Assembly: GCA_947085425.1 (NCBI GenBank)
Contig: CAMTWK010000014.1
Location: 1-63,022 of the forward strand
Reading direction: 5' to 3'
DNA: 63,022 bases
Source: UKL13-2 sp947085425
Lineage (GTDB): Bacteria > Pseudomonadota > Gammaproteobacteria > Burkholderiales > Usitatibacteraceae
The position numbers and the translations under genes are program-made. This document shows positions 33,631 to 43,500 of the stretch, piece after piece (within the stretch, counting starts at the first letter, position 1; every line of letters starts with the position of its first letter). The notes below the pieces were generated by a model. It saw nothing but the letters and a program-made list of their open reading frames with translations, did no database searches and had not been told where the DNA came from.

Positions 33631-35601
33631 ATGACAACCCCATCCAAATATCCGTTGCTCGACAATGTCAACATTCCGGCAGACCTGCGCAAACTCGATC
33701 GCCGGGTATTGCCTGCGTTGGCCACCGAACTGCGCGAGTTTATTGTTGAATCGGTCTCGACCACCGGCGGCCATTTTTCGTCCAATCTGGGCACCGTCGA
33801 ACTGACGATTGCCTTGCACTATGTGTTTAACACCCCGGACGACCGGCTGGTATGGGACGTGGGGCATCAAACTTATGGCCATAAGATATTGACCGGTCGC
33901 AAGGCTGAAATGCCGAAACTACGACAAAAAGGTGGCATTGCCGGCTTTCCGCGCCGCGAAGAGTCTATTTACGACACGTTTGGCACGGCCCATTCGTCCA
34001 CCTCTATTTCCGCGGCACTCGGTATGGCGGTGGCGGCGCGCATTGCCGGTATCAAACGCAATGCCGTTGCGATTATTGGTGACGGTGCCATCACCGCCGG
34101 CATGGCGTTTGAAGCGATGAACAATGTTGGCCGTGAAAATATTATTGTGGTTCTGAACGACAACGATATGTCGATTTCGGAATCGATCGGTGCGCTGAAC
34201 AACTATTTTGCAAAACTCATGTCCGGGCGCTTTTATGCGGCCACCAAAAAGACTGCGGAAAAAGCGCTGCAATACACACCGACCTTTAAAGAGATTGCCA
34301 AAAAACTCGAGGAACACGCCAAGGGCATGATCATCCCGTCGACCATGTTTGAGGAATTCGGCTTTAATTACACCGGTCCGATCGATGGTCATAACGTCGA
34401 TGTGTTGGTCGACACCCTCAACAACATCAAACACCTCGACGGCCCGCAGTTTTTGCACGTCGTCACCAAAAAAGGCCAAGGTTACAAACTCGCCGAGGAC
34501 GACCCGATCAATTACCACGGGCCGCCCAAGTTCGATCCAAAAATCGGCCTCGTCAAGGCAACACCCGCGCCCGAAGCGAAACCGAAGCCGACCTACACAC
34601 AAATTTTTGGCGACTGGATTTGTGACATGGCACGCGCCGACAAACGTCTGGTCGGCATTACCCCGGCCATGCGCGAGGGCTCCGGTCTGGTGAAATTTTC
34701 ACAAGAATTTCCGGATCGGTATTTTGATACCGCGATCGCCGAACAACACGCGGTAACGTTCGCCGCCGGGTTGGCTGCCGACGGCATGCGGCCGGTGTTG
34801 GCAATCTATTCAACGTTTTTGCAGCGTGGTTACGATCAATTGATTCATGACGTTGCCATTCAAAATTTGCCGGTGGTATTTGCACTGGATCGCGGTGGTT
34901 TGGTGGGTGCCGACGGTCCGACCCACCACGGTGCATTTGATCTTTCATTTTTGCGTTGCATCCCGAATATGGTGGTGATGGCCCCGGCCGACGAAAACGA
35001 ATGCCGGCAAATGCTCACCACCGGCATGACCATTGACCGCCCGTCTGCCATTCGTTATCCACGTGGTGCCGGGCCCGGCACGGTCGTTGAAAAAACACTC
35101 GGCACCCTGCCGGTTGGCAAGGGTGTGATAGTGCGTGAAATGGTGCGTGACATGGCCCGCGACGGCCGCAACCATCTGCCCGGCATTACCGGTGGCGCGG
35201 CACGGGTGGCGATTTTGGCGTTTGGCGCCATGGTGCATCCTGCAGTGGGCGCCGCCAATGAGTTGAATGCAACAGTTGCCAATATGCGTTTTGTCAAACC
35301 GATTGATGACGAATTAATCTTTAAATTGGCAACCACCCATGATGTGATTGTCACGGTCGAGGAAAATGTGGTGATGGGTGGTGCCGGTAGTGCGGTCGCC
35401 GAGTCGTTATCCGCGCAAAATCTCACCCTGCCGATTTTGCACCTCGGCCTGCCGGATGTATTTGTTGAACACGGTGACCCGGCAACACTGTTAGCCGATT
35501 GCGGACTCAATGCCGAAGGCATCTTAAAGTCTGTGCGCAATTGGCTGGTCGAATTGAATGCACCAAACGTTGCCCATATTGCCCACAAAGTGGCGGGCTA
35601 A
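33631..35601 (+). CDS. dxs: 1-deoxy-D-xylulose-5-phosphate synthase
   Basis: 656 residues, slightly longer than E. coli Dxs. GGHFSSNLGTVELTIALHYVF and DVGHQTYGHKILTGR open the thiamine-diphosphate domain; GDGAITAGMAFEAMNN binds Mg-ThDP, with FNYTGPIDGHNVDVLVDTL; AIAEQHAVTFAAGLAADGM carries the catalytic Glu of the pyrimidine domain. Extra residues around MVRDMARDGRNHLPGI account for part of the added length. It makes DXP from pyruvate and glyceraldehyde-3-phosphate, the entry step of the MEP pathway that feeds ispA upstream. Confidence 0.98.
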   Translation: MTTPSKYPLLDNVNIPADLRKLDRRVLPALATELREFIVESVSTTGGHFSSNLGTVELTIALHYVFNTPDDRLVWDVGHQTYGHKILTGRKAEMPKLRQKGGIAGFPRREESIYDTFGTAHSSTSISAALGMAVAARIAGIKRNAVAIIGDGAITAGMAFEAMNNVGRENIIVVLNDNDMSISESIGALNNYFAKLMSGRFYAATKKTAEKALQYTPTFKEIAKKLEEHAKGMIIPSTMFEEFGFNYTGPIDGHNVDVLVDTLNNIKHLDGPQFLHVVTKKGQGYKLAEDDPINYHGPPKFDPKIGLVKATPAPEAKPKPTYTQIFGDWICDMARADKRLVGITPAMREGSGLVKFSQEFPDRYFDTAIAEQHAVTFAAGLAADGMRPVLAIYSTFLQRGYDQLIHDVAIQNLPVVFALDRGGLVGADGPTHHGAFDLSFLRCIPNMVVMAPADENECRQMLTTGMTIDRPSAIRYPRGAGPGTVVEKTLGTLPVGKGVIVREMVRDMARDGRNHLPGITGGAARVAILAFGAMVHPAVGAANELNATVANMRFVKPIDDELIFKLATTHDVIVTVEENVVMGGAGSAVAESLSAQNLTLPILHLGLPDVFVEHGDPATLLADCGLNAEGILKSVRNWLVELNAPNVAHIAHKVAG

Positions 35602-35625
35602 ATTAGTCTTCTCAATTTGGAAACC

Positions 35626-35967
35626 ATGAAAATATTTAATACCCTGCTCTTCACCGCCCTGCTGGCCACCCCCGCTTTTGCACAAGACGCCAAACCGACG
35701 GCGGTCACCGACGCTGTGCAGGCGGTGCCGACAGCGGTGGCGGCGCCATCCATCGCCAAACACGCATGCACCAGTCCGGAAGTACCCGGGCGGCTGGCAT
35801 CGGTGAATCGACAAAAGAGTTTTAACAAGGAAGTGGAAGCATACAAAAATTGCCTCATGCAATTCCGTGACGAGCGAAACAAAATTGCCCGTGCAAACGT
35901 GGAAGCCGGCAACGCCGCGGTGGAGGAATTCAATGTGTTTATCGCCGAAATGAAAAAAGCCCAGTAG
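35626..35967 (+). CDS. small secreted protein of unknown function
   Basis: About 113 residues. A clear signal peptide (MKIFNTLLFTALLATPAFA) is followed by an Ala/Val/Pro-rich stretch and a helical C-terminal half with two Cys (KHACTSPEVPGR and YKNCLMQFRDERNKIARANV) that could pair in the periplasm. ATG 35626 has GGAAAC upstream and begins the signal peptide. The gene follows dxs by 24 bases and ends just before a strong bidirectional terminator, so it is probably the last cistron of the isoprenoid transcript. I do not recognise a family. Confidence 0.75.
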   Translation: MKIFNTLLFTALLATPAFAQDAKPTAVTDAVQAVPTAVAAPSIAKHACTSPEVPGRLASVNRQKSFNKEVEAYKNCLMQFRDERNKIARANVEAGNAAVEEFNVFIAEMKKAQ

Positions 35968-35985
35968 CGAACAACTTTCGCCCGT

Positions 35986-36022
35986 AAAAAAGCCGCGATA
36001 TCGGGGATATCGCGGCTTTTTT
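35986..36022. terminator. bidirectional intrinsic terminator between the secreted-protein gene and GST
   Basis: AAAAAAGCCGCGATATC (35986-36002) and GATATCGCGGCTTTTTT (36006-36022) form a 17-bp perfect stem with a three-base loop, with A- and T-runs built into the two arms. Confidence 0.95.
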
Positions 36023-36030
36023 ATTGGCGC

Positions 36031-36735
36031 TTATTTTTTGATGGTTTTGCGATCCTGACCAAACAAAACCTTGCGCTGTTGCTCGGTCATGTTCGCCACT
36101 GGCGTGGCATTCACGGCATCTTTTTTGGCATAGGCACGGATGGTCGCCGCACGGGCGCGGATGGCCGCATGCCAGCGGGCAAGATGCGGAAAGTGTTTCA
36201 TGTCCTGTCCCTGCCGCTCCGGCAATATCCACGGGTAACACGCCATATCGGCGATCGTATATTGCCGGCCGGTGATAAACATCCGATCCGCCAACTGTTT
36301 ATTCAACACGCCATAAAGACGTGATGTTTCTTTGGTGTAACGATCAATTGCATACGGAATTTTTTCAGGCGCGTAATGCGAAAAGTGATGGTTTTGTCCC
36401 AGCATCGGCCCGAGCCCGCCCATTTGCCACATCAGCCATTGCAGGGTATCAACTTGCCCGCGCAAATCTTTCGGAATAAATTTCCCGGTTTTGCCGGCCA
36501 AATATAAAAGTATGGCACCCGACTCAAACACACTGATGGGCGCACGACCGGATGCGGGTGCGTGATCGACAATGGCCGGCATGCGGTTATTGGGTGCGAT
36601 TTTCAGGAAGTCCGGTTTGAATTGTTCCCCCGTACCAATATTGACACCAATGATGTTGTAGGCGAGTTTTGCCTCTTCCAGAAACAGGGTGATTTTGTGG
36701 CCGTTGGGTGTTGGCCAGTAGTAGAGGTCAATCAT
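36031..36735 (-). CDS. glutathione S-transferase family protein
   Basis: 234 residues. The N-terminal thioredoxin-like domain has YYWPTPNGHKITLFLEEAKL and NRMPAIVDHAP (cis-Pro loop) with SVFESGAILLYLAGKTG; the C-terminal helical domain has YTIADMACYPWILPERQGQD. The TPNG start matches the YghU/YfcG-like (Nu) class, in which Asn/Thr replaces the catalytic Ser, and such proteins often act as disulfide reductases. The open frame extends 63 bases further upstream, but ATG 36735 with GAGG eight bases before it gives the family start. Confidence 0.9.
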   Translation of the reverse strand: MIDLYYWPTPNGHKITLFLEEAKLAYNIIGVNIGTGEQFKPDFLKIAPNNRMPAIVDHAPASGRAPISVFESGAILLYLAGKTGKFIPKDLRGQVDTLQWLMWQMGGLGPMLGQNHHFSHYAPEKIPYAIDRYTKETSRLYGVLNKQLADRMFITGRQYTIADMACYPWILPERQGQDMKHFPHLARWHAAIRARAATIRAYAKKDAVNATPVANMTEQQRKVLFGQDRKTIKK

Positions 36736-36781
36736 GTTTTTTCCTCGAGATAATTTTGCGACGGGTGAAGTCAAAAACGTA

Positions 36782-36905
36782 AAACCACAGATGAACACGG
36801 ATCAACGCAGATAAGTTCAAATCCACTATGCCGTCGTCGTAAAGCAATCATGGCGGTTTCAAAGCCTGGCATAAACATCCGTGTTTATCTGTGTTCATCT
36901 GTGGT
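36782..36905. repeat. inverted-repeat element with CCACAGATGAACAC ends
   Basis: AACCACAGATGAACAC (36782-36797) is repeated inverted at 36890-36905. The inner parts of both arms carry further variants of the GATNAACAC/CAGATAA unit, so each arm is itself made of short repeats. The core is about 60 bp with no ORF. I recall similar ACAGATGAACAC repeats in many bacterial genomes. It lies between the 5' side of the GST gene and the 3' end of the Old Yellow Enzyme gene. Confidence 0.8.
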
Positions 36906-36935
36906 TGCAAATTTTGATTTCATCGGCGGTTCCCA

Positions 36936-38027
36936 TCACTTCGCCACCGCCGCGAGCACCGCCCGCTTGTATTGATCCGGCCATTCCACGGCCACCCCAA
37001 GTGCGGCGGCGGCGTGTAACGGCCAGTAGGGGTCGCGCAACAACGCCCGCGCCAAAAACACACAATCGGCGTCACCGTCAGCAACAATCTGCTCGGCCTG
37101 CACCGCCTCGGTTATGAGCCCCACCGCACCGGTGGCGATGCCGGCCTGTTGCCGAATCGCACGTGCAAACGGCACCTGATAACCGGGGTGGATGTCCATT
37201 TTTGCGTTGGCGACAGCACCACCGGACGAAACATCAATCATATCCACGCCAATCTGTTTTAACGCCTTCGATAATTCAATTGATTGTGACAAATCCCAGC
37301 CGCCTTCTGCCCAGTCGGTCGCCGACAACCGCACCAACACCGGTTTTTCTTTCGGCCACACGGCGCGTACCGCGGCAGAAATTTCCATGGCAAAACGCAT
37401 GCGATTTTCCAACGACCCACCGTATTGATCAATGCGATGATTAACCAGTGGTGACAAAAACTGGTGCGCCAAATAGCCATGCGCCGCGTGCACTTCAATG
37501 ACTTCAAACCCGGCTGCAAGTGCGCGTTGGGCACCCGCCGCAAAATCATCAATGGTGGCGCGAATTTCATCGACACTCATTGCGTGGGGGATGGCATAGG
37601 TGGTCAAAAAAGGTTCGTTACCCGCGCCCATCACCTGCCAGCCACCGTCACGCTCCTCCACCCGGCCGTGTTTGTCCGGTGCCGCGCGCCACGGCGCATA
37701 GGTGGACGCCTTGCGTCCGGCGTGGGCAAGCTGCATGGCGGGCACACTGCCATTGGCGCGAATAAACGCGGCGATGGGTTGCCATGCATCGCGCTGGGCG
37801 TCATTCCATATACCGGCGTCTTCAGGCGAAATACGCCCTACCGGCGACACCGCCGCCGCCTCGGTCATCACCATGGCTGCGCCGCCGACGGCTCGGGCGC
37901 CCAGATGCACAAAATGCCAACTGTCTGGCAGGCCATCCACACAGGAGTACTGGCACATGGGGGAAACAAAGATACGATTTTTGAATGTTGTTTGACGAAT
38001 TGTCAGGGGCAAGAACAGCTTGGACAT
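36936..38027 (-). CDS. Old Yellow Enzyme family NADH:flavin oxidoreductase (YqjM/XenA-like)
   Basis: A 363-residue FMN-dependent TIM-barrel ene-reductase. LFLPLTIRQTTFKNRIFVSPMCQYS has the early Cys of the YqjM subgroup; QLAHAGRKAST, IEVHAAHGYLAHQFLSPLVNHR (His pair that binds the substrate carbonyl), YGGSLENRMRF and AVGLITEAVQAEQIV are all conserved. It reduces activated alkenes such as enones or quinone-like electrophiles. It is divergent from the MEST-like hydrolase gene; the 5' ends lie within about 70 bp. Confidence 0.94.
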   Translation of the reverse strand: MSKLFLPLTIRQTTFKNRIFVSPMCQYSCVDGLPDSWHFVHLGARAVGGAAMVMTEAAAVSPVGRISPEDAGIWNDAQRDAWQPIAAFIRANGSVPAMQLAHAGRKASTYAPWRAAPDKHGRVEERDGGWQVMGAGNEPFLTTYAIPHAMSVDEIRATIDDFAAGAQRALAAGFEVIEVHAAHGYLAHQFLSPLVNHRIDQYGGSLENRMRFAMEISAAVRAVWPKEKPVLVRLSATDWAEGGWDLSQSIELSKALKQIGVDMIDVSSGGAVANAKMDIHPGYQVPFARAIRQQAGIATGAVGLITEAVQAEQIVADGDADCVFLARALLRDPYWPLHAAAALGVAVEWPDQYKRAVLAAVAK

Positions 38028-38095
38028 GGTTTTTTTCTTTGCGTGGCGTTTTTAACGATAATAGCATTCAACAAAATCACCTAGACAAGCACGTT

Positions 38096-39022
38096 TTGAC
38101 CAAAGCTTTTTACCCCCTTGAAGATTGGCGGGCGGGCGGAGAATTTTTCCCGCATCGTTCACACCGCGTATTTTTCAAGCGCTCGCATCGTGACATGCCG
38201 TTGCCGGATGACCGGCCGGTGTTATTGCTGATTCATGGTTTTCCGACCGCATCCTGGGATTGGTCGCCGCTGTGGGCACAACTTGCCACGCGCTTTAATC
38301 TGATTGCACCCGACCTGCTCGGCTTCGGATTTTCCGCCAAACCAACCGATTACCAGTACAGCATTCTCGATCAGGCGGATTTGTGCGAAGAACTGCTGTC
38401 ACGCTTCGGCATTCAGCACTATCACATCATGGCGCACGACTATGGCGACACCGTTGCCCAGGAGTTGCTGGCGCGCCACCACGATGGATCGGCGCGCGTC
38501 GAGCTGCAAAGCATTTGCCTGTTAAACGGCGGACTCTTTCCGGAGACCCACCGGCCGCGTCTGGTGCAACGGTTGTTGCTGTCGCCGCTGGGTCCGTTTG
38601 TCGCCAAACGATTTAGCAAAGCGCGCTTTGCCGTCAACATGACCAATATATTTGGCCGCGACACACCACCCAGCAAGGCCGACATTGATGTGATGTGGGA
38701 CCTGATGAATGAAAACGACGGCACCAAAATATTTCCGCAACTCATTGAGTACATGCGTGAGCGACGCCGTTATCGGACCCGCTGGGTGGGCGCACTGAAT
38801 CACGCCATTGGTGACGTCTTGCACAGACCGATCCCGATCCGTCTCATCGCTGGTGCGAGCGATCCAATTTCCGGTCGGCATATGGCCGTACGCTACCGTG
38901 AGTTGGTTGCCCATGCCGACATCATGTTGTTACACGGCATTGGACATTACCCGCAAATCGAAGCGCCACAATTGGTATTGCGCGGTTATTTTGACTTTTA
39001 CGAAACCCAGGTTGCGCCGTGA
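38096..39022 (+). CDS. alpha/beta hydrolase resembling MEST/PEG1
   Basis: About 308 residues. LLLIHGFPTASWDWSPLWAQ holds the oxyanion loop, and MAHDYGDTVAQELLARH the nucleophile elbow, where Asp replaces the usual Ser, as in epoxide hydrolases and haloalkane dehalogenases. LLNGGLFPETHRPRLVQRLL, RRYRTRWVGAL and GIGHYPQIEAP (His) closely recall vertebrate MEST (mesoderm-specific transcript). No ATG fits the N-terminus: TTG 38096 keeps the gene clear of the divergent neighbour, though the frame is open back to 37985. It overlaps the next gene by four bases. Substrate unknown. Confidence 0.82.
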   Translation: MTKAFYPLEDWRAGGEFFPHRSHRVFFKRSHRDMPLPDDRPVLLLIHGFPTASWDWSPLWAQLATRFNLIAPDLLGFGFSAKPTDYQYSILDQADLCEELLSRFGIQHYHIMAHDYGDTVAQELLARHHDGSARVELQSICLLNGGLFPETHRPRLVQRLLLSPLGPFVAKRFSKARFAVNMTNIFGRDTPPSKADIDVMWDLMNENDGTKIFPQLIEYMRERRRYRTRWVGALNHAIGDVLHRPIPIRLIAGASDPISGRHMAVRYRELVAHADIMLLHGIGHYPQIEAPQLVLRGYFDFYETQVAP

Positions 39023-40140
39023 ACATGCTCGAAATCAAGGCGGGACCGCGGGCCATCAAACACATTCGTGAACACGGCCTGCGTCCGCAAGATATTGGTA
39101 TTGTGCCCGGTGCCGCCGGTGGCCCCAAGGGGCTGGGGTTGGCAAAACTGGACGAATGGCTGTTTGCCGATTGGCTGCCTGAGGGTGCGGCAAAACGGAC
39201 TACACCAATCGATTTAATCGGCGCGTCCATCGGTGCCTGGCGATTTGCCGCAGTATGTCGCGGCAATATTGATGGCGTTTTTTCTGCAGATGCCACCCGT
39301 ACCGCGCTCAACAGTTTTGCCAAAGCGTACAGCGAACAATACTATCCAAAAAAAGTCACATCCGCGTACATCACCGCATGCGCGCGCGATTTGATCGACA
39401 ATTTATTTGTCGGGCATATCAATAATGTGCTCACCCATCCGCACTATCGCCTGCATGTGCTGGCGGTACGCGGCAAGAACATTTTGGCGCGCGAAGCGCG
39501 TGGTCGCACCCATGCCGGTTATGCACTGGCGGCCGTTGCCAACATGGTCGGGCGAAAACATTTGCGCCACTTCCTTGATCGCACCTGGTTCTACAGCAGG
39601 GCGTGCGATTTAACACCGTTTCGCTCCGGGCCGCAGACTGGCAAATTCGACCCGTTCCACACCGACTACACACACCTTGGTGAATCCAATTTTGCCGATG
39701 CCCTGATTGCCTCAGGCTCGATACCGCTCATCCTCGAAGGCGTCAAACATATTGAAGGCGCGGCCTCCGGCACCTATTGGGATGGCGGCATCATCGACTA
39801 CCATTTACATTTACCCTACGCGCAAAGTGACGGGCTGGTGTTATATCCACATTTCACCAATAAAATTGTGCCTGGTTGGTTGGACAAAATGTTGCCGTGG
39901 CGAAAGGCCAGCGGTGCCTGGCTCGACAATGTGGTGCTGGTGTCACCGAGCCGCGCGTACCTTGACCGGTTGCCGATGAAAAAACTTCCGGATCGCAATG
40001 ATTTTGGTCGGTTTGTTCACGACTATGAAGGCAGACTCAAATATTGGCGCTTCGCGATGGATGAAAGCGCACGGCTGCGCGACGAATTGGCGACGTTGAT
40101 CGACAGCGGAAAAATTGTCGACCGACTGACGCCGCTATAA
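39019..40140 (+). CDS. patatin-like phospholipase family protein
   Basis: 373 residues. IVPGAAGGPKGLGLAKLDEW is a glycine-rich oxyanion segment, DLIGASIGAWRFAAVC the GxSxG nucleophile motif, and YWDGGIIDYHLHLPY the DGG motif carrying the catalytic Asp of patatin-like Ser-Asp dyad lipases. No signal peptide is seen. It overlaps the MEST-like hydrolase by four bases (GTG start; ATG 39025 is an alternative), so the two hydrolases are probably co-translated and may act on a related lipid substrate; that link is inference. A 26-base hairpin follows 53 bases after the stop. Confidence 0.82.
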   Translation: MNMLEIKAGPRAIKHIREHGLRPQDIGIVPGAAGGPKGLGLAKLDEWLFADWLPEGAAKRTTPIDLIGASIGAWRFAAVCRGNIDGVFSADATRTALNSFAKAYSEQYYPKKVTSAYITACARDLIDNLFVGHINNVLTHPHYRLHVLAVRGKNILAREARGRTHAGYALAAVANMVGRKHLRHFLDRTWFYSRACDLTPFRSGPQTGKFDPFHTDYTHLGESNFADALIASGSIPLILEGVKHIEGAASGTYWDGGIIDYHLHLPYAQSDGLVLYPHFTNKIVPGWLDKMLPWRKASGAWLDNVVLVSPSRAYLDRLPMKKLPDRNDFGRFVHDYEGRLKYWRFAMDESARLRDELATLIDSGKIVDRLTPL

Positions 40141-40193
40141 ATCGGGCATCCCGGCTGCGCTATAAAAAACCGCAAACACCAATGCCAACAAGC

Positions 40194-40219
40194 GTTTTCA
40201 GCGCATTTCGTCTGAAAAC
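40194..40219. terminator. hairpin between the patatin-like gene and the small membrane-protein gene
   Basis: GTTTTCAG (40194-40201) and CTGAAAAC (40212-40219) form a perfect 8-bp stem around a ten-base loop between convergent genes. AT-rich stem and no clear T-run; a modest terminator at best. Confidence 0.5.
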
Positions 40220-40238
40220 ACCCGCCAATTGGCGCATT

Positions 40239-40439
40239 TCATTTTGTGATTTTGTAGGCCTTGCCAATCGCGGAAAGCAACGCAAACAGCGCGGTTGCCA
40301 ACACCATCGCACTGATGACCGTGGCGAGTGCAAGCGGGATGCCGACCAGTCCAACTGATTTCCACAACCACGATGACAAAATCGCGGCGGGAATGGCGCA
40401 ACTGGCAATGGCGAGAACCGAAAGTACGTAGGTTTTCAT
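40239..40439 (-). CDS. small two-helix membrane protein, unknown
   Basis: A 66-residue frame with two long hydrophobic helices (YVLSVLAIASCAIPAAIL and GIPLALATVISAMVLATALF) and a short basic tail KAYKITK. No clear ribosome-binding site precedes ATG 40439; an in-frame ATG at 40490 would add 17 residues. The frame stays open into metH on the same strand, so the start is uncertain. The coding case rests on the membrane-protein-like composition. I do not recognise a family. Confidence 0.45.
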   Translation of the reverse strand: MKTYVLSVLAIASCAIPAAILSSWLWKSVGLVGIPLALATVISAMVLATALFALLSAIGKAYKITK

Positions 40440-40572
40440 TGGCGAGGGAAGATGGGTATAAGAACCGGCTAAATTTCTGGGCATATTCATTGAGGGCGCA
40501 AGATGATGTTGTTTTAAAAGCTGGTGCCATTTTACCTGTAATGGCGGTTTGGCGTTTCTATTCTGGAAAAGG

Positions 40573-43500
40573 TCACAAATTCGGCGCCAACCAACGCTCC
40601 GCCATCGGAATACTCCAACCCTTGCGTTTGGCGTAATCGACCACTTGGTCATGATCAATTTTTCCAACCGCAAAATATTGCGATTGCGGGTGCGCATAAT
40701 AAAATCCGGACACGGCGGCGGTCGGCCACATGGCATAGGAATCCGTGAGGGTGATGCCGGCGCGTTTGGTGGCGTCGAGCAACACAAACAGCGGCGCTTT
40801 TTCGGAATGTTCCGGGCACGCCGGGTAGCCGGGTGCGGGGCGGATGCCCAAGTATTTTTCGGCGATCAAATCTTCGATCACAAGCGTTTCATCGGCCGCG
40901 TAACCCCAGTCGTCACGCCGTACCCGCGCATGCAGGTATTCGGCAAAGGCCTCTGCCAGCCGGTCGGCCAGCGCTTTCAGCATGATGGCGCTGTAGTCGT
41001 CGTGGGCGGCTTCAAACGTCTTGGCGCGTTCGTCGCAGCCAATGCCGGTGGTGACGGCGAAACCGCCGACGTAGTCCGGGGTTCCAACTGGCGCGATAAA
41101 ATCCGCCAAACATTGATTGGCATTGCCCGCCGGTTTTTCATTCTGTTGGCGCAGGTGGTGGAAGGTGTGCAACACACTGGCGCGGGATTCGTCCGCATAA
41201 ACCTCAACCGAATCACCGACACTGTTCGCCGGCCAAAAACCAAACACAGCGTTGGCCTGCAACCATTTGCCCTTGATGATTTTGTCGAGCATTTTTTGCG
41301 CGTTAGCGAACACCTCGCGGGCACTTTCACCAACCACAGCATCGTCGAGTATTTGCGGATACTTTCCCCACAGGTCCCAGGTCTGGAAAAACGGGCTCCA
41401 ATCGATATACGGCACCAATTGTTCCAGCGGAAAGTTTTTTAGGGTCTTGACCCCCAGCCATTTTGGTTTGGGGGGAAGGTATCCCGCCCAGTCGAGTTTG
41501 GCGGCATTGGCGCGCGCCGCGTCGAGAGTCAGCAACTTCACGCCTTTTTTGTTGGCGTGTTGCGCGCGCACCTTGGCAAGGTCGTCGCGCACCTCGGCGA
41601 CAAATTTGTCACGTAATTCATCCGACAACAAATTGCTGCACACGCCCACCGCGCGTGAGGCATCCGGCACCCACACCACCGGCCCTTGATAAAACGGTTC
41701 GATCTTGACCGCGGTGTGGGTGCGTGAGGTGGTGGCGCCACCGATCAACAGCGGAATGGTGAAGCCGAGCCGTTGCATCTCCTTGGCAAAATGCGCCATC
41801 TCCTCAAGTGAAGGCGTGATCAAACCGGACAAGCCGATGATGTCGGCTTTTTCTTTGATTGCGGCATCAAGTATCTTGTCGGCGGGCACCATCACGCCGA
41901 GGTCCACCACTTCGTAGTTGTTGCATTGCATCACCACACCGACAATGTTTTTGCCGATGTCGTGTACGTCCCCCTTCACCGTCGCCATGACAATCTTGCC
42001 CTTGGCTTTGGCATTGACCGTGCCATTGAGGCGTTTTTCTTCTTCGATAAACGGCACCAGATGCGCCACCGCTTGTTTCATCACCCGCGCCGACTTCACC
42101 ACCTGTGGCAAAAACATTTTGCCGGCGCCAAACAAATCACCGACCACATTCATGCCATCCATCAACGGTCCTTCGATGACATTGATCGGACGTCCGCCCG
42201 CCGCCTGCACCTTGGCACGACACTCTTCGGTGTCGGCAACAATATATGCGGTAATGCCTTTAACCAGTGCATGGGTCAGACGCGTTTCGACTGCATCGGC
42301 GCGCCACGCCAAGTTTTCCACCTGGTCAATTTTGAGCCCCTTGTATTGCTCGGCAAACGCAACCAACTGATCGGTCGCGTCCGGGCGGCGATTGAACAAC
42401 ACGTCCTCAACACACAACAGCAAATCCTTGGGGATGTCATCGTACACACCAAGCTGACCAGCGTTGACAATGCCCATGCTCATACCGGCGCGGCCGGCGT
42501 GATACAAAAATGCCGTATGAATCGCCTCGCGTACCGGTTCGTTGCCTCGAAACGAAAACGAAACATTTGAAACCCCACCACTGACCTTGGCATACGGCAG
42601 GTTTTCTCTAATCCACTCGGTAGCGCGAATAAAATCCACTCCATAGGTGGCGTGTTCTTCAATACCGGTGGCGACCGCAAATATATTCGGGTCAAAAATA
42701 ATATCTTCCGGTGGAAAACCGACTTCTTCGGTGAGAATTTTGTAGGAACGCGCACAAATTTCGGTTTTGCGCGCAAAGGTGTCCGCTTGTCCTTTTTCGT
42801 CAAACGCCATAACAATGACTGCTGCACCGTAACGACGACACAATTTGGCGGCGGCAATAAATGCGGGAATACCTTCCTTCATAGAAATCGAATTGACGAT
42901 GGCTTTGCCCTGCACACATTTCAGCCCCGCCTCGATCACGCTCCACTTGGAGGAATCAATCATGATCGGTACTCGGGAAATATCCGGCTCGCTGGCAATC
43001 AGATTCAAGAATTTCACCATCGCCGCCTGCGAATCCAGCATGGCTTCATCCATGTTGATGTCGATCACCTGCGCGCCGCTTTCTACCTGCTGTCTTGCCA
43101 CGGTCAGCGCGGCGTTGTAATCGTCGTTCAGAATTAATTTGGCGAAGGCGCGTGAACCGGTGACATTGGTACGTTCACCAACGTTGACAAACAACGAGTC
43201 GTCGCCAATATTGACCGGCTCCAGTCCGGACAAGCGCAGGCGCTTTTCGATCGTTGGAATAAGGCGTGGTTTAAATGGTTTCACCACCTCGGCAATGGCG
43301 CGGATATGTTGCGGCGTGGTGCCACAGCAGCCACCGGTGATATTCAACCATCCGGCTGCGGCCCACTCGCGAATATACGCGGCGGTTTCAACCGGTAATT
43401 CATCGTATTCGGCCATGGCATTCGGCAGGCCCGCATTGGGATGCGCCGACACCCGGCAATCGGCGATTTGTGCCAGTTCTTCAATATGCGGGCGTAATTC

